Source: Sphaerotilus mobilis (GTDB taxonomy: Bacteria; Pseudomonadota; Gammaproteobacteria; Burkholderiales; Burkholderiaceae_C). Taken from it: a stretch of DNA of 64,000 nucleotides. Position 1 is the first letter of the stretch. Every line of letters starts with the position of its first letter. A program made the position numbers and the translations under genes. Shown piece by piece: positions 1 to 12,932 of this stretch. The stretch covers positions 372,001 through 436,000 of the forward strand of contig NZ_SGWV01000010.1 of assembly GCF_004216565.1 (NCBI RefSeq), in the 5' to 3' direction. The notes below the pieces were generated by a model. That model was not told the DNA's origin. It was given only the letters and a program-made list of their open reading frames with translations, and made no database searches.

Positions 1-775
1 TCTCGTCGATCCACAAGCCGCCGCCCTTGGTGAAGACGATGCGCGGGATCTGCTGGCCGTCGTGCTCGCGCTTGAGCTGGTCCAGCACCCGGCGGGTGTA
101 GGCCAGACTGAAGGCTTGGAAGGCACCGTCGGCGAGCACGCCGCCCCAGCTGTCAAACACCATCACGGCCTGGGCGCCGGCCTCGATCTGGGCGTTTAGG
201 TAGGCCGCGACCGCATCGGCATTGACCGCCAGGATGCGGTGCATCAGGTCCGGTCGGCGGTACATCAGGGACTTGACCAGGCGGTAGTCGTCGCTGCCGC
301 CGCCTTCGACCATGTAGCAGGCCAGCGTCCACGGGCTGCCCGAGAAGCCGATCAGCGGGACACGGCCATTCAAGGCCTTGCGGATCGACGTCACCGCATC
401 GAAGACGTAGCGCAGCTTGTCCATGTCGGGCACGGCCAGTTCGGCCACGGCAGCCTCGTCGCGCACGACCTTGGCGAACTTCGGGCCCTCACCCTGGGCG
501 AAGCTCAGGCCCAGGCCCATCGCGTCGGGCACGGTCAGGATGTCCGAGAACAGGATCGCCGCGTCCAGCGCATAGCGGTCCAGCGGCTGCAGCGTGACCT
601 CGGTGGCATACGCCACATTCGTCGCCAGACCCATGAAGCTGCCAGCCTTGGCGCGTGTGGCGCAGTACTCCGGCAGGTAGCGTCCAGCCTGGCGCATCAG
701 CCAGACAGGGGTGTGGTCGGTCGGCTGGCGACGCAGGGCGCGCAGGAAGGTGTCGTTGAGCAGTGGGGCGTTCAT
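1..775 (-). CDS. hemE: Uroporphyrinogen decarboxylase, 3' end cut by window edge
   Basis: HemE decarboxylates the four acetate side chains of uroporphyrinogen III to give coproporphyrinogen III in cytoplasmic heme synthesis. The first 258 residues are present. They hold the signature [10 protein letters not shown] near residue 28, the FSDIL segment, and the [17 protein letters not shown] core of the TIM barrel. About a quarter of the usual ~355-residue protein lies beyond base 1. The ATG at 775 opens a protein whose N-terminus ([14 protein letters not shown]) is typical of the family. No Shine-Dalgarno is visible and a TACAAT box lies only 6 bases upstream, so the message may be leaderless. 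The gene follows atpC on the same strand but is separated from it by a terminator. Confidence 0.97.
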   Translation of the reverse strand, partial: MNAPLLNDTFLRALRRQPTDHTPVWLMRQAGRYLPEYCATRAKAGSFMGLATNVAYATEVTLQPLDRYALDAAILFSDILTVPDAMGLGLSFAQGEGPKFAKVVRDEAAVAELAVPDMDKLRYVFDAVTSIRKALNGRVPLIGFSGSPWTLACYMVEGGGSDDYRLVKSLMYRRPDLMHRILAVNADAVAAYLNAQIEAGAQAVMVFDSWGGVLADGAFQAFSLAYTRRVLDQLKREHDGQQIPRIVFTKGGGLWIDE

Positions 776-781
776 CGTGCG

Positions 782-787
782 ATTGTA
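782..787 (-). promoter_or_regulatory. Possible hemE -10 box
   Basis: TACAAT on the minus strand ends 6 bases before the hemE ATG, so transcription would begin at or next to the start codon. No good -35 hexamer sits 17 bases upstream (CGCCTC there). This is a sequence reading only. Confidence 0.35.
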
Positions 788-824
788 GGAAGCGTCCCGC
801 TGTCGAGGCGGCCGCAGAAACGAC

Positions 825-848
825 AACGCCCGCTGGGCAGCGGGCGTT
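825..848 (-). terminator. Rho-independent terminator of the atp operon
   Basis: A perfect 10-bp stem (AACGCCCGCT / AGCGGGCGTT) with a GGGC loop lies 40 bases after the atpC stop. On the minus strand it is followed by a weakly T-rich GTCGTTTCT. It separates the atp operon from hemE. Confidence 0.75.
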
Positions 849-887
849 GCAGGGGGTTGACGCGCGGTCAGACCGGCATCGTGCCGA

Positions 888-1304
888 TCACTTCTTGCGG
901 AAGCGGCGCACGGCGGCGATCTGGGCGGCCATGGCCGCGAACTCGCTCTGTGCGCGGGCCAGATCGAGATCGCTCTTGGCGTTCTTGATGGCCTCTTCGG
1001 CAACCCGCTTGGCCTCTTCGGCCTTGGCCTCGTCCAGGTCGTGACCGCGGATGGCGGTGTCGGCCAGCACGGTGACACGGTCCGGCTGGACCTCGAGGAT
1101 GCCGCCAGCGACGAAGACGAACTCTTCTTCGCCCGTGTCAGCCCGCTCGATGCGCACCGCACCCGGCTTGATCCGCGTGATCAGCGGCGTGTGCTTGGGC
1201 AGGATGCCCAGCTCGCCGTTCTCGCCCGGCAGCGCGACAAACTTCGCCTCGCCCGAGAAGATCTGCGCTTCGGCGGAGACGACGTCGACGTGAATCGTTG
1301 CCAT
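888..1304 (-). CDS. atpC: ATP synthase epsilon subunit
   Basis: Central-stalk subunit of F1, a rotor part that also inhibits ATP hydrolysis. The 138 residues show the N-terminal beta-sandwich ([19 protein letters not shown]) with the conserved [18 protein letters not shown] stretch, then the C-terminal helical pair rich in Ala/Glu/Lys. Length is normal for the family. The ATG at 1304 gives the expected N-terminus. It is the last gene of the atp operon, 77 bases after atpD, and is followed by a hairpin terminator. Confidence 0.97.
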   Translation of the reverse strand: MATIHVDVVSAEAQIFSGEAKFVALPGENGELGILPKHTPLITRIKPGAVRIERADTGEEEFVFVAGGILEVQPDRVTVLADTAIRGHDLDEAKAEEAKRVAEEAIKNAKSDLDLARAQSEFAAMAAQIAAVRRFRKK

Positions 1305-1381
1305 GGTTCTCTTTCTTTCGCGATGGAAGAAGGTTCAGGAAGCCAGCAGACGGCGCCCGGGATGGACGCCGCGCGTGCCGC

Positions 1382-2848
<1,467 letters not shown>

Positions 2849-3730
2849 TCAGCCCACGGCGGCAGCGCCACCGACGATTTCCGACAGTTCCTTCGTGATG
2901 CCGGCCTGGCGGGTCTTGTTGTAGACCAGCTTGAGTTCGGCGATCAGGTTGCCGGCGTTGTCGGTCGCCGCCTTCATCGCGACCATGCGCGCGGACTGCT
3001 CGGACGCCATGTTCTCGGCCACACCCTGGTAGACCAGGGCTTCGGCGTATCGCACCATCAGGTTGTCGATGACCGACGGCGCATCCGGCTCATAGATGTA
3101 GTCCCAGCCATGCGACTTCTGCTCGTCAGCGGACTGCGCCAGGCGCTCGTCCGACAACGGCAGCAGTTGCTCGACCTGCGGCTCCTGCTTCATCGTGTTG
3201 ATGAAACGCGTGTAGCAGAAGTAGACCGCGTCCAGCTTGCCTTCGGCGTACTGGTCCAGCAGCACCTTGACAGGCCCGATGAGCTTGTCCAGATGAGGCG
3301 TGTCGCCCAGTTGAGTGGCTTGCGAAACCACCTTCGCGCCGATGCGGTTGAGGAAGCCCAGGCCCTTGTTGCCGATGGCAACGGCCTGGATCTTCACGCC
3401 CGCGCCGTCGAGCTCGCGCAACTTGGTCGTGACCGCTCGCAGCACGTTGGTGTTCATGCCGCCGCACAGACCCTTGTCGGTCGTGACGACGATCATGCCC
3501 ACCACCCCGGTACCGCTGTTCTTCACCACGAAGGGGTGACGGTACTCGGGCGTCGCACGCGACAGGTTGGCCGTGATGTTGCGGATCTTGTCCGCATACG
3601 GGCGGGCAGCCCGCATGCGTTCCTGCGCCTTGCGCATCTTGGACGCGGCGACCATTTCCATGGCCTTGGTGATCTTCTTGGTGTTCTCCACCGATTTGAT
3701 CTTGCCGCGGATTTCCTTTCCTGCCGCCAT
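2849..3730 (-). CDS. atpG: ATP synthase gamma subunit
   Basis: Rotating central shaft of F1, coupling proton flow through the c-ring to the catalytic beta subunits. The 293-residue protein starts [31 protein letters not shown], the family's N-terminal coiled-coil signature, and ends with the matching C-terminal helix ([22 protein letters not shown]). The ATG at 3730 has AGGAGCACCGTC just upstream, a good ribosome-binding site. It lies between atpA and atpD, as in nearly all bacterial atp operons. Confidence 0.98.
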   Translation of the reverse strand: MAAGKEIRGKIKSVENTKKITKAMEMVAASKMRKAQERMRAARPYADKIRNITANLSRATPEYRHPFVVKNSGTGVVGMIVVTTDKGLCGGMNTNVLRAVTTKLRELDGAGVKIQAVAIGNKGLGFLNRIGAKVVSQATQLGDTPHLDKLIGPVKVLLDQYAEGKLDAVYFCYTRFINTMKQEPQVEQLLPLSDERLAQSADEQKSHGWDYIYEPDAPSVIDNLMVRYAEALVYQGVAENMASEQSARMVAMKAATDNAGNLIAELKLVYNKTRQAGITKELSEIVGGAAAVG

Positions 3731-3763
3731 GACGGTGCTCCTAGTGGGTCAACCGTGGGGGGA

Positions 3764-5302
<1,539 letters not shown>

Positions 5303-5383
5303 AGCTTGCTCCCAGTCTGGTCAATCGGTCTCATCGCTGAGTGGCGTCGCTTGACTCGGGGATGTGGGGATGCGCAGGGTGCC

Positions 5384-5917
5384 TCAGGCACCGAGCGCCA
5401 CCTTCATGCGTTCGAGACGGGCCTTCACAGAGGTGTCGAGCACCTCATCGCCAACCACCACGCGGACACCACCGATCAACTCGGGGGCCTCGACGACGGT
5501 GGCTGAGAGCTTGCGTCCAAAACGCTGCTCGAGTGCCGACACGACCTCAGCCAGTTGCTGGGCATCGATCGGGTAGGCACTGTGAATGACCGCGTCAGAA
5601 ACGCCCGTGGCCGCGTTGACCAGCGCATGGAACTGTTCAACCGCTTGCGGCAGGACAGTCAGGCGCCCGTTGTCGATCACGGTGCGCAGGAAGTTCTGCA
5701 CGCCAGGAAGCAGCTCGGTCTGCGCCGCGCTGGCCACCACCTCGTAGACCTGTTCGGAGGTCACCTTGGGGTTGCCGGCGAGTTGGCGCACGACTTCATG
5801 AGCGGCCACCTCGGCCAGGACCTGCAATTGCCGGCCCCAGTCTGCGAGGTTGCCTTGGCGCGCGACCTGGTACAGCGCTTCCGCATAGGGACGCGCGATG
5901 GTTGCGAGCTCGGCCAT
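5384..5917 (-). CDS. atpH: ATP synthase delta subunit
   Basis: Peripheral-stalk subunit linking the F1 alpha subunits to the b subunits. The 177 residues start [18 protein letters not shown], the family hallmark, and end with the conserved [24 protein letters not shown]. The start lies 2 bases after the atpF stop, with GGAG inside the end of atpF, so translation is probably coupled. Confidence 0.97.
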   Translation of the reverse strand: MAELATIARPYAEALYQVARQGNLADWGRQLQVLAEVAAHEVVRQLAGNPKVTSEQVYEVVASAAQTELLPGVQNFLRTVIDNGRLTVLPQAVEQFHALVNAATGVSDAVIHSAYPIDAQQLAEVVSALEQRFGRKLSATVVEAPELIGGVRVVVGDEVLDTSVKARLERMKVALGA

Positions 5918-5919
5918 GC

Positions 5920-6390
5920 TCAGAGCTCCGTCTTCAGACGCGCAAGCAGTTCTGCATGCACGCCCGCGTTGACTTCGCGCTTGAGGATCTGCTCGGCGCC
6001 CTTGACGGCCAGGCCGGCGACCTGTTCACGCAGAGCTTCACGAGCCTGGATGGACTGTTGCTCGGCTTCAGCCTTGGCGGCGGCGACGATCTTCGCGCCC
6101 TCCTCCTCGGCTCGGCGCTTGGCCTCGTCGACGATGGCCTGGGCACGCTTCTCGGCGTCAGCCAGCAGCTTGGCCGTCTCGGTGCGCGACTGGACCAGCT
6201 GCTCTTCGACGCGCTTGTTGGCCGTCGCCAGCTCGGACTTGGCCTTGTCGGCGGCGGCGAGGCCGTCGGCAATCTTCTGCGCGCGTTCGTCCAGCGCCTT
6301 GGTCAGCGGCGGCCAGATGAAGCGCATCGAGAACCAGACAAGGATCGCAAAGACGATCGCCTGCAGGATCAGGGTTGCGTTGATGTTCAC
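5920..6390 (-). CDS. atpF: ATP synthase b subunit (GTG start)
   Basis: Membrane-anchored peripheral stalk. The 156-residue protein has one N-terminal membrane segment ([20 protein letters not shown]) followed by a long charged helix rich in Ala/Glu/Lys/Arg, which forms the coiled-coil dimer. The start codon is GTG at 6390, preceded by AAAGGATCGAGCC. No ATG gives the family N-terminus (NINATLI). It is followed by atpH at a 2-base gap. Confidence 0.96.
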   Translation of the reverse strand: MNINATLILQAIVFAILVWFSMRFIWPPLTKALDERAQKIADGLAAADKAKSELATANKRVEEQLVQSRTETAKLLADAEKRAQAIVDEAKRRAEEEGAKIVAAAKAEAEQQSIQAREALREQVAGLAVKGAEQILKREVNAGVHAELLARLKTEL

Positions 6391-6427
6391 GGCTCGATCC
6401 TTTCGCTCGTGAAAGGGTCGTGAGGAA

Positions 6428-7626
<1,199 letters not shown>

Positions 7627-7637
<11 letters not shown>

Positions 7638-8169
7638 CGTGGGTACTCGAACGCTGGTCCGGAGACCGTTTGATCTTCCAGCCCTGCAACAGCAGAGCCA
7701 GCCAATTCATCTTGAGGCACACGACCACAGCCACCAGCAACGCCGGCCAGCTCAGATCGGGCACAACCTTCACCGCCGCCGCCAGGAAGGCGACGGTCAA
7801 TGCAACCTTTGCAAACTCCCAGACCATGAAGCCAAGTGCCGCAGCACCCGCCTTCTCGACCCGAAGCCGGCTCATCCCGCGAGCCATCAAGGCGTTGGGC
7901 AGAACCACGGCGGCCGAACCATACAGCGCGGACCACACAACTTCCTGACGATTCACCAGCAACCACCCGAGGATGACCACCAGAACACCAGCCGCCGCCT
8001 GAGCCGCAACCACCCGCCAGGGAGACAGCAGCGGGTGCCGGGAGCGGAGCGCCAGGACTTCGTCCCGCGTCCACGCCCTGACGGGCTCTTCAGCATCGGA
8101 GGGGTCGACCGGACTGTCGCGCCACGCCGGGTCGGGTTCGCGCTCTGGTTCTCGTGAAACCGTGGACAT
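7627..8169 (-). CDS. atpI: AtpI-like ATP synthase assembly protein
   Basis: Small membrane protein at the head of the atp operon. The family helps assemble the c-ring. The 180-residue product has a charged ~50-residue N-terminus (EPEREPDPAWRDSP) and four predicted membrane segments, ending with a basic tail. An in-frame ATG lies at 8301, but the one at 8169 is preceded by GGAG at 8 bases and leaves the promoter region free, so it is preferred. It shows little distinctive sequence; identification rests on position, length and topology. Confidence 0.8.
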
Positions 8170-8205
8170 GGGCCTTGCTCCGGTCGGGTCCAGCAAAGCC
8201 GGCGA

Positions 8206-8211
8206 ATTGTA
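8206..8211 (-). promoter_or_regulatory. Candidate atp operon -10 box
   Basis: TACAAT on the minus strand lies 36 bases before the atpI ATG. The hexamer 17 bases upstream is CTGGAA, a weak -35. The 213-base spacer up to 8382 shows nothing else I recognise. Confidence 0.35.
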
Positions 8212-8382
8212 CGTGGAAACCCCCACACTTCCAGCCACTTCCTGAGTCTCAAAACACCAAGCCGGGGCGAGTGCACCTGAGGCGTGCGCAGAAAACAACA
8301 ACTCGTCACGGCGCTTGGGATAGCCCCAGACGGCGCCGGGACATGGCTTGCCTGACCCGTCAGAAGGCCTTTCTCGCTGCGC

Positions 8383-9282
8383 TCAGGCTTGGCCGAAATG
8401 GGCCGGCAGCCCCGGCACGTCGACCCGCATCTGCAGCACGCAGCCGGCCCAGGGTTGCTCGGCGAGTTCGGCCTCGGGACGGTTCTCGCGCGCGGTCGTG
8501 ATGTAGAGCGTGCGCAGGTCGGCACCGCCGAAGCAGGGCATGGTCGGACAGCGCACCGGCAGTCGGACCTCGCGAAGCACACGCCCTTCTGGCGAGATGC
8601 GCAACAGGCGCTGGCCCTCGAACATCGCCGCCCAGTAACAGCCCTCGCTGTCGACCACCGCGCCGTCCGGCCGCCCGCCATAGGTCGACAGGTCCTGGCC
8701 GGCCTGCTTGACCGGGAAGTCCATGAAGACACGTTCGCGGCTCAGGCTGCCATCCGTCGGATCGAAGTCGAAGGCGCGGATGCGGTGGGCCTTGGTGTCG
8801 GACCAGTACATCGTGCGGCCGTCCGGGCTCCAGGCCAGGCCGTTGCTGACGGTGATGTCGCCGGCCATGCGGTCCAGGGCACCGCGCTGCCAGCGGTACA
8901 GCGCCGCCTGCGGCTGGCGTGGCTCATGGATGGTGCCCACCCACAGGCGCCCTTGTGGATCGCACTTGCCGTCGTTGAAGCGCTCGGTGGCGACATCGTA
9001 GGGAGCTGCGGCCAGCCGGGCCCGGCCCGAGGTCTCGGGGTCAAAGCGCCAGATGCCGTCGCGCATGCCCAGCAGCAGCCCACCGCCCAGCAGCGGGGCG
9101 CAGCAGGCCGGTTCGACGGGAAAGTCCCAGCGCCGGGTCGCGCCGGTGGCCGGATCGAGCCGGTGCAGTCGACGACCAGGGATGTCGCAGTAGTAGAGGA
9201 CCTGCTCAATCGGGTGCCACAACGGCGATTCGCCCAGCAAGGCCGGTTCGGAGATCGGACGGATGTCGTGGTCGGGATGCAT
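8383..9282 (-). CDS. SMP-30/gluconolactonase family protein
   Basis: Six-bladed beta-propeller of the SMP-30/LRE family, whose characterised members hydrolyse sugar lactones using a bound divalent metal. The 299 residues hold three expected metal-ligand positions: Glu in GESPLWHP near residue 17, Asn in VSNGLAWSPDG, and Asp in GRPDGAVVDSEG. Blade repeats such as DPQGRLWVG and DSEGCYWAA are visible. An ATG 11 codons upstream exists, but the one at 9282 (MHPDHDIRP) has CGGAGC upstream and fits the family. It stands alone on the minus strand after the atp promoter region. The substrate cannot be told from the sequence. Confidence 0.9.
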   Translation of the reverse strand: MHPDHDIRPISEPALLGESPLWHPIEQVLYYCDIPGRRLHRLDPATGATRRWDFPVEPACCAPLLGGGLLLGMRDGIWRFDPETSGRARLAAAPYDVATERFNDGKCDPQGRLWVGTIHEPRQPQAALYRWQRGALDRMAGDITVSNGLAWSPDGRTMYWSDTKAHRIRAFDFDPTDGSLSRERVFMDFPVKQAGQDLSTYGGRPDGAVVDSEGCYWAAMFEGQRLLRISPEGRVLREVRLPVRCPTMPCFGGADLRTLYITTARENRPEAELAEQPWAGCVLQMRVDVPGLPAHFGQA

Positions 9283-9396
9283 GGACAGAAGCTCCGGGGT
9301 GCGCAGGATTCCCAAGGGTCGGGCGGCGCGATGCTAAGGCTGTACCCGCCGGTAACCGCCACGATCCGGGTAGCCCCGGATGCCGCTGCGGCCCGG

Positions 9397-9912
9397 TCAG
9401 TAGCGGGTGACGCCGCCCGTCAGGTCAGCCCGCAGGTAGTGGGCGCCCGCGATCGGGTTGAAGTAGTAGGGCGGCACCTCCACGAAACCGAGCGAGGCGT
9501 AGAGCTCGCGGGCGGCCTCCATGTCGTCGAGCGTGTCGAGATACATCGACGAGTAGCCGGCCTCGCGGGCGTGCTCGAGCAGGCGCTCGGCAATCAGGCG
9601 ACCGAAGCCGAAACGGCGGAAGGGTCGGCGCACAAACAGCCGCTTCATCTCGCAGGCATTGGGCTCATCGGCGTCGGGCAGCGGCCGGAAGGCGCCGCAG
9701 CCGGCCACCTCGCCGTCGACCATGGCCAGCAGCAGCAGACCGCGCGGCTCGGCGTAATCGCCCGGGAGCCCGGCCAGCTCATCCTCAAAGCCCTGGAAGC
9801 ACAGGTCGATGCCGAGGCTGTCGGCGTACTCGCGGAAGACGATGCGGACGTCGTCGATCGATGCCGGTGTATCGGCCCGGACCAGCGCCAGCTCCGGTGT
9901 CTCACCGTCCAA
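9397..9912 (-). CDS. GNAT family N-acetyltransferase (TTG start)
   Basis: The 171-residue protein has the acetyl-CoA-binding signature RRPFRRFGFGRLIAERLLEHA and the following beta-strand/helix pair (GYSSMYLDTLDDMEAARELYASLGF). The substrate is unknown. The start appears to be TTG at 9912, only 1 base after the stop of the upstream cytochrome gene, with GGAG 8 bases before it inside that gene. No ATG lies nearby in frame. The tight spacing suggests co-transcription with the b-type cytochrome gene, although the two functions have no obvious link. Confidence 0.88.
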   Translation of the reverse strand: MDGETPELALVRADTPASIDDVRIVFREYADSLGIDLCFQGFEDELAGLPGDYAEPRGLLLLAMVDGEVAGCGAFRPLPDADEPNACEMKRLFVRRPFRRFGFGRLIAERLLEHAREAGYSSMYLDTLDDMEAARELYASLGFVEVPPYYFNPIAGAHYLRADLTGGVTRY

Positions 9913-9913
9913 C

Positions 9914-10621
9914 TCAGGCTCCGAAAGAGTTCACCCAGATGGCCAGCGCCGCGCAGGCTGCGCCGATCAACAGCGCCAGCAGGCGCCGCCCGGCCGTGTC
10001 GCCGGTGTCGGGCACGTCGGCGTCGAGCAGCTTGTCGCCGTGCAGCATCGGGCCGACCAGGTCAACGCGCTTGCGCAGCCGATAGAACACGATCGCCGCG
10101 ACGTGCAGGCCGACCAGGCCAAAGATCAGCCATTGCCCGCCGGTCTTGTGCCAGGCCGTGGCGGTGCTGGACACGGCGCCGCTGACGAAGCTGATCAGCG
10201 GGCCGGCACTGGCGATCTCGTCATCGGCCACCAGGCCGGTGGCGACCTGCACCGCGAGGATGCCCAGCAGGCCGAACACCGACAGGCTGCCCAGCGGGTT
10301 GTGGCCCACCTCGAAGTGCTCGCCCGGACGCGGCTGGCCGCGCAGGTAGCGCAACACCGCAGCGGGCCCGTAGATGAAGGACGCGAACCGCGACCAGCGC
10401 CCGCCGACCAGCCCCCAGACCAGCCGGAAACTGATCAGCGCCAGCGTGGCCATGCCGAGCCGGAAGTGCCAGACGGTGGCATTGCCACCGACCTTGGCGG
10501 TCACGATCGAGCCGACCACGCAGGCCAGCAAGGTCCAGTGGAACAGCCTCGTCGGCAGGTCCCAGACGCGCACGCGGCGCGCGGAGGCATGAGGGTTTGC
10601 AGCAGTCGTCACAGCCGACAT
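9914..10621 (-). CDS. Cytochrome b561-like membrane protein
   Basis: Di-heme b-type cytochrome of the nickel-hydrogenase cytochrome b / b561 family. About 235 residues. Candidate heme-ligating histidines are in LPTRLFHWTLL (helix 1), ATVWHFRLGM (helix 2) and LVGLHVAAIVFYRLR (last heme helix), and four to five membrane segments are visible. The ATG at 10621 (MSAVTTAANPHA) is preferred over one at 10678 because GGATCG lies upstream and the family core begins soon after. It is divergent from a cytochrome c' gene, so the two probably form a membrane b / periplasmic c electron-transfer pair, a pairing known in this family. Confidence 0.88.
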   Translation of the reverse strand: MSAVTTAANPHASARRVRVWDLPTRLFHWTLLACVVGSIVTAKVGGNATVWHFRLGMATLALISFRLVWGLVGGRWSRFASFIYGPAAVLRYLRGQPRPGEHFEVGHNPLGSLSVFGLLGILAVQVATGLVADDEIASAGPLISFVSGAVSSTATAWHKTGGQWLIFGLVGLHVAAIVFYRLRKRVDLVGPMLHGDKLLDADVPDTGDTAGRRLLALLIGAACAALAIWVNSFGA

Positions 10622-10840
10622 CGTAGCGATCCGATCCCACGTTTCCAGTCCATGGCGCGAAGGCGGCGCGCCGGGCATGAGGCCCGTGCCGGACGCTGTT
10701 GCGCGTCGATCACGAACATGAAGTGCGCCTTAAATCACAAGGAACCGAAGCGTACACTGAGTCAGCTTCTGGACAGGTCTTGACGTGTCTCAGAACGCGC
10801 ACTTCACCCACACCGCATGCACGCACTGGAGTCACTGTCG

Positions 10841-11293
10841 ATGAAACGTCTCACCCTCGCCCTGAGCGCCTCCCTGGGTCTGATGCTGGCCCTGCCGGCT
10901 GCCGCGCAATTCCAGAAGCCGGAAGACGCGATCAAGTACCGCAAGGCCGCGTTCACCGTGATGGCCTCGCACTTCGGCCGCCTCGGCCCGATGGCCCAGG
11001 GCCGCGTGCCCTTCGATGCAAAGGTTGTCGCCGACAACATCGCCATCGCCGCGACGATGTCCGCCCTGCCCTTCGCCGGTTTCGGCGCCGGCACCGACAA
11101 GGGTGACACCAAGGCCAAGCCGGAAGTCTGGTCTGAAGCCGACAAGTTCGCCGCCGCCGCCAAGAAGATGCAGGACGCGATGGCCGCGCTGAACGTCGCC
11201 GCCAAGTCCGGCAATGCCGACCAGTTCAAGGCCGCCTTCGGCGAGACCGGCAAGACCTGCAAGGGCTGCCACGACGATTTCCGCAAGGAGTGA
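10841..11293 (+). CDS. Cytochrome c' (periplasmic)
   Basis: The mature protein is a four-helix bundle with one C-terminal covalently bound heme, shown by GKTCKGCHDDFRKE (CxxCH near the end), the arrangement of cytochrome c'. The 150-residue precursor starts MKRLTLALSASLGLMLALPAAAQ, a clear Sec signal with cleavage after AAA. The ATG at 10841 has TGGAG 9 bases upstream and is preferred over 10817, which would put eight extra residues before the signal. Family members bind NO or pass electrons. A strong terminator follows. Confidence 0.93.
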   Translation: MKRLTLALSASLGLMLALPAAAQFQKPEDAIKYRKAAFTVMASHFGRLGPMAQGRVPFDAKVVADNIAIAATMSALPFAGFGAGTDKGDTKAKPEVWSEADKFAAAAKKMQDAMAALNVAAKSGNADQFKAAFGETGKTCKGCHDDFRKE

Positions 11294-11330
11294 TCAGGGC
11301 GGGCTGCGGCCCGCTGGGATCGAAGACACA

Positions 11331-11355
11331 AGGCCCGTCATCGACGGGCCTTTTT
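11331..11355 (+). terminator. Rho-independent terminator after cytochrome c'
   Basis: A 9-bp stem (AGGCCCGTC / GACGGGCCT) with a 3-base loop is followed by TTTTT. It lies 37 bases after the stop codon of the cytochrome c' gene. Confidence 0.88.
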
Positions 11356-11367
11356 CATGGCCGAGCG

Positions 11368-12039
11368 TCAGGCCGCGCTGCGCAGCACGACCTCGCCGAG
11401 CGGCGTGACGAAGGTGGCCGACAAGGCCGGCGCGTCGGCCGCGTCGTCGCCCTGGACGCCACGCAGGCGCATGACGTCGCGGGCGCGTGGCGGCAAGCCG
11501 CGCACGGCCAGGCGCTGGAGCGTGACCGGGCTGGCCGGCAGGCGATCACAGGGGTGACCGGCCATCCACTGGATCAGCACGGGGACCGCGCCACCCAGCA
11601 GCGTCGCGCCGTCGTCGCGCAGCACGATCTGCCAGCGCAGCGGCGTGACCATGCCAGGCACCTTGCGTTCGGCAGAAAGCGTCGTGCCGGGCTGCAGGCC
11701 GATGGTGATCAGGCCCCAGCGGTGCATGTCGATCTGCGGGGAACGACCGGCCCAGGCGACCAGTTCAGGCCCGTCGACGAGCCGTGCCTGCAGCGCCGGA
11801 TCGTCCAGACCGAACCAGCGTGGACGTGCTGGCGCGGGCGCATCCGGGTCGATCGCGATCAGTTCGAGGTAAGTGCGCGCATGGCTGGGCGAACTGATCT
11901 GCAGCAACCGGTTGTGTGTGCCCATGAACGCGTGCTGCCCCCCCTCGACGGGCTCGGCGCCCAGTCGTTGGGCCAACCAGCTTGAGCCGCTGTCCAGATC
12001 GCGGCAAGCCAGGACGAGGTGATCAGCTTCGACGTGCAT
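11368..12039 (-). CDS. VOC / glyoxalase-like domain protein
   Basis: The 223-residue protein begins MHVEADHLVLACRDLDSGSSWLAQRLGAEP, the first beta-alpha-beta unit of a vicinal-oxygen-chelate fold, followed by HAFMGTHNRLLQI and YLELIAIDP. These match the glyoxalase-like family with two fused half-domains. Metal-ligand histidine (DHLVL) and Glu (YLELIA) positions are visible. The reaction is unknown. The ATG at 12039 lies 5 bases after the upstream phzF-like stop, so the two are probably co-transcribed. Confidence 0.85.
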   Translation of the reverse strand: MHVEADHLVLACRDLDSGSSWLAQRLGAEPVEGGQHAFMGTHNRLLQISSPSHARTYLELIAIDPDAPAPARPRWFGLDDPALQARLVDGPELVAWAGRSPQIDMHRWGLITIGLQPGTTLSAERKVPGMVTPLRWQIVLRDDGATLLGGAVPVLIQWMAGHPCDRLPASPVTLQRLAVRGLPPRARDVMRLRGVQGDDAADAPALSATFVTPLGEVVLRSAA

Positions 12040-12044
12040 GGTGC

Positions 12045-12917
12045 TCAGGATAGACGGACCGCACCGGTGATCAGCCCGCAGACGTCGCCGCCGATCCACA
12101 CCGTGTCGCCATCCGGCCCGGCTTCGGCTTCGACGTGGACACGGCCATCGCGGCCCAGCGCACGACCTTGCCCGGCGACGTAGCGGCGCGCCACCCGGCC
12201 CTCGCCGATCAGCCATTGCGCGATGCCGGCATTGAGGCTGCCGGTGACCGGGTCCTCGGGCACGCCCAGCTCGGGCACGAAGGCCCGCACCTCGACGTCC
12301 AGCTCACCGCCCGGCGGGTAGGCGCCCACCACGCCCAGCTCCAGCCCGCGCATGTGCAGCGGATCGGGCCGCAAAGCGTTCACCGCCGCCGCGTCATGCA
12401 GCAGGGCAGCGATCCAGGGCGGACCGTTGTCGACCCACTGGACCGCCTGGACCGCCTCGGCCGGCAACTGCAGCGCGGCCAGCACGCGCGCGTGCAGCTC
12501 GGCATCGACCGGGCCGCTGCGGCGCAGCGGTGGTGCGGCAAAGGCCAGCCGGGTGCCGCCGTCGGCGCGGCGCTGGCGCCGGATGCGCACCCGGCCAACG
12601 CCGCACTGCTGGACGATCTCGCCCTCGCGTTGCGGCACGCCGCCATGGTCCAGCCAGACCTGGCAACTGCCCAGCGTCGGATGGCCGGCAAAGGGCAGCT
12701 CACGACCCGGCGTGAAGATGCGCACCCGGTAGTCGGCGGCCGGATCGGTCGGCGGCAGCAAGAAGGTGGTCTCGCTGAGCTGGGTCCAGCGGGCGAAGGC
12801 CTGCATCGTGGCCTCGTCCAGGCCCTCGCCGTCGACCACCACGGCCAGCGGATTGCCCAGCATCGGCCGGGCGCTGAAGACGTCGACCTGGGCGTAGCGG
12901 CGCAAGGCGTTTGGCAT
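12045..12917 (-). CDS. PhzF family isomerase/epimerase-like protein
   Basis: Two-lobed DapF-fold protein, 290 residues, the usual length. Family marks: VDVFSARPMLGNPLAVV at the N-terminus, the catalytic glutamate in LSETTFL (about residue 49), FAGHPTLGS, and DPVTGSLNAG in the second lobe. PhzF itself isomerises a dihydro-anthranilate in phenazine synthesis, but no other phenazine gene is here, so a generic metabolite-repair or isomerase role is more likely. It is followed closely by the VOC gene and preceded by an aminotransferase gene on the same strand (15-base gap). Confidence 0.9.
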   Translation of the reverse strand: MPNALRRYAQVDVFSARPMLGNPLAVVVDGEGLDEATMQAFARWTQLSETTFLLPPTDPAADYRVRIFTPGRELPFAGHPTLGSCQVWLDHGGVPQREGEIVQQCGVGRVRIRRQRRADGGTRLAFAAPPLRRSGPVDAELHARVLAALQLPAEAVQAVQWVDNGPPWIAALLHDAAAVNALRPDPLHMRGLELGVVGAYPPGGELDVEVRAFVPELGVPEDPVTGSLNAGIAQWLIGEGRVARRYVAGQGRALGRDGRVHVEAEAGPDGDTVWIGGDVCGLITGAVRLS

Positions 12918-12932
12918 GGTGGCGACCCCGGA

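Noticed and set aside
10780-10793. FNR-like box TTGAC-N4-CTCAG before the cytochrome c' gene
   Set aside because: One half-site is good but the other deviates at two positions; it may simply be a -35 element.
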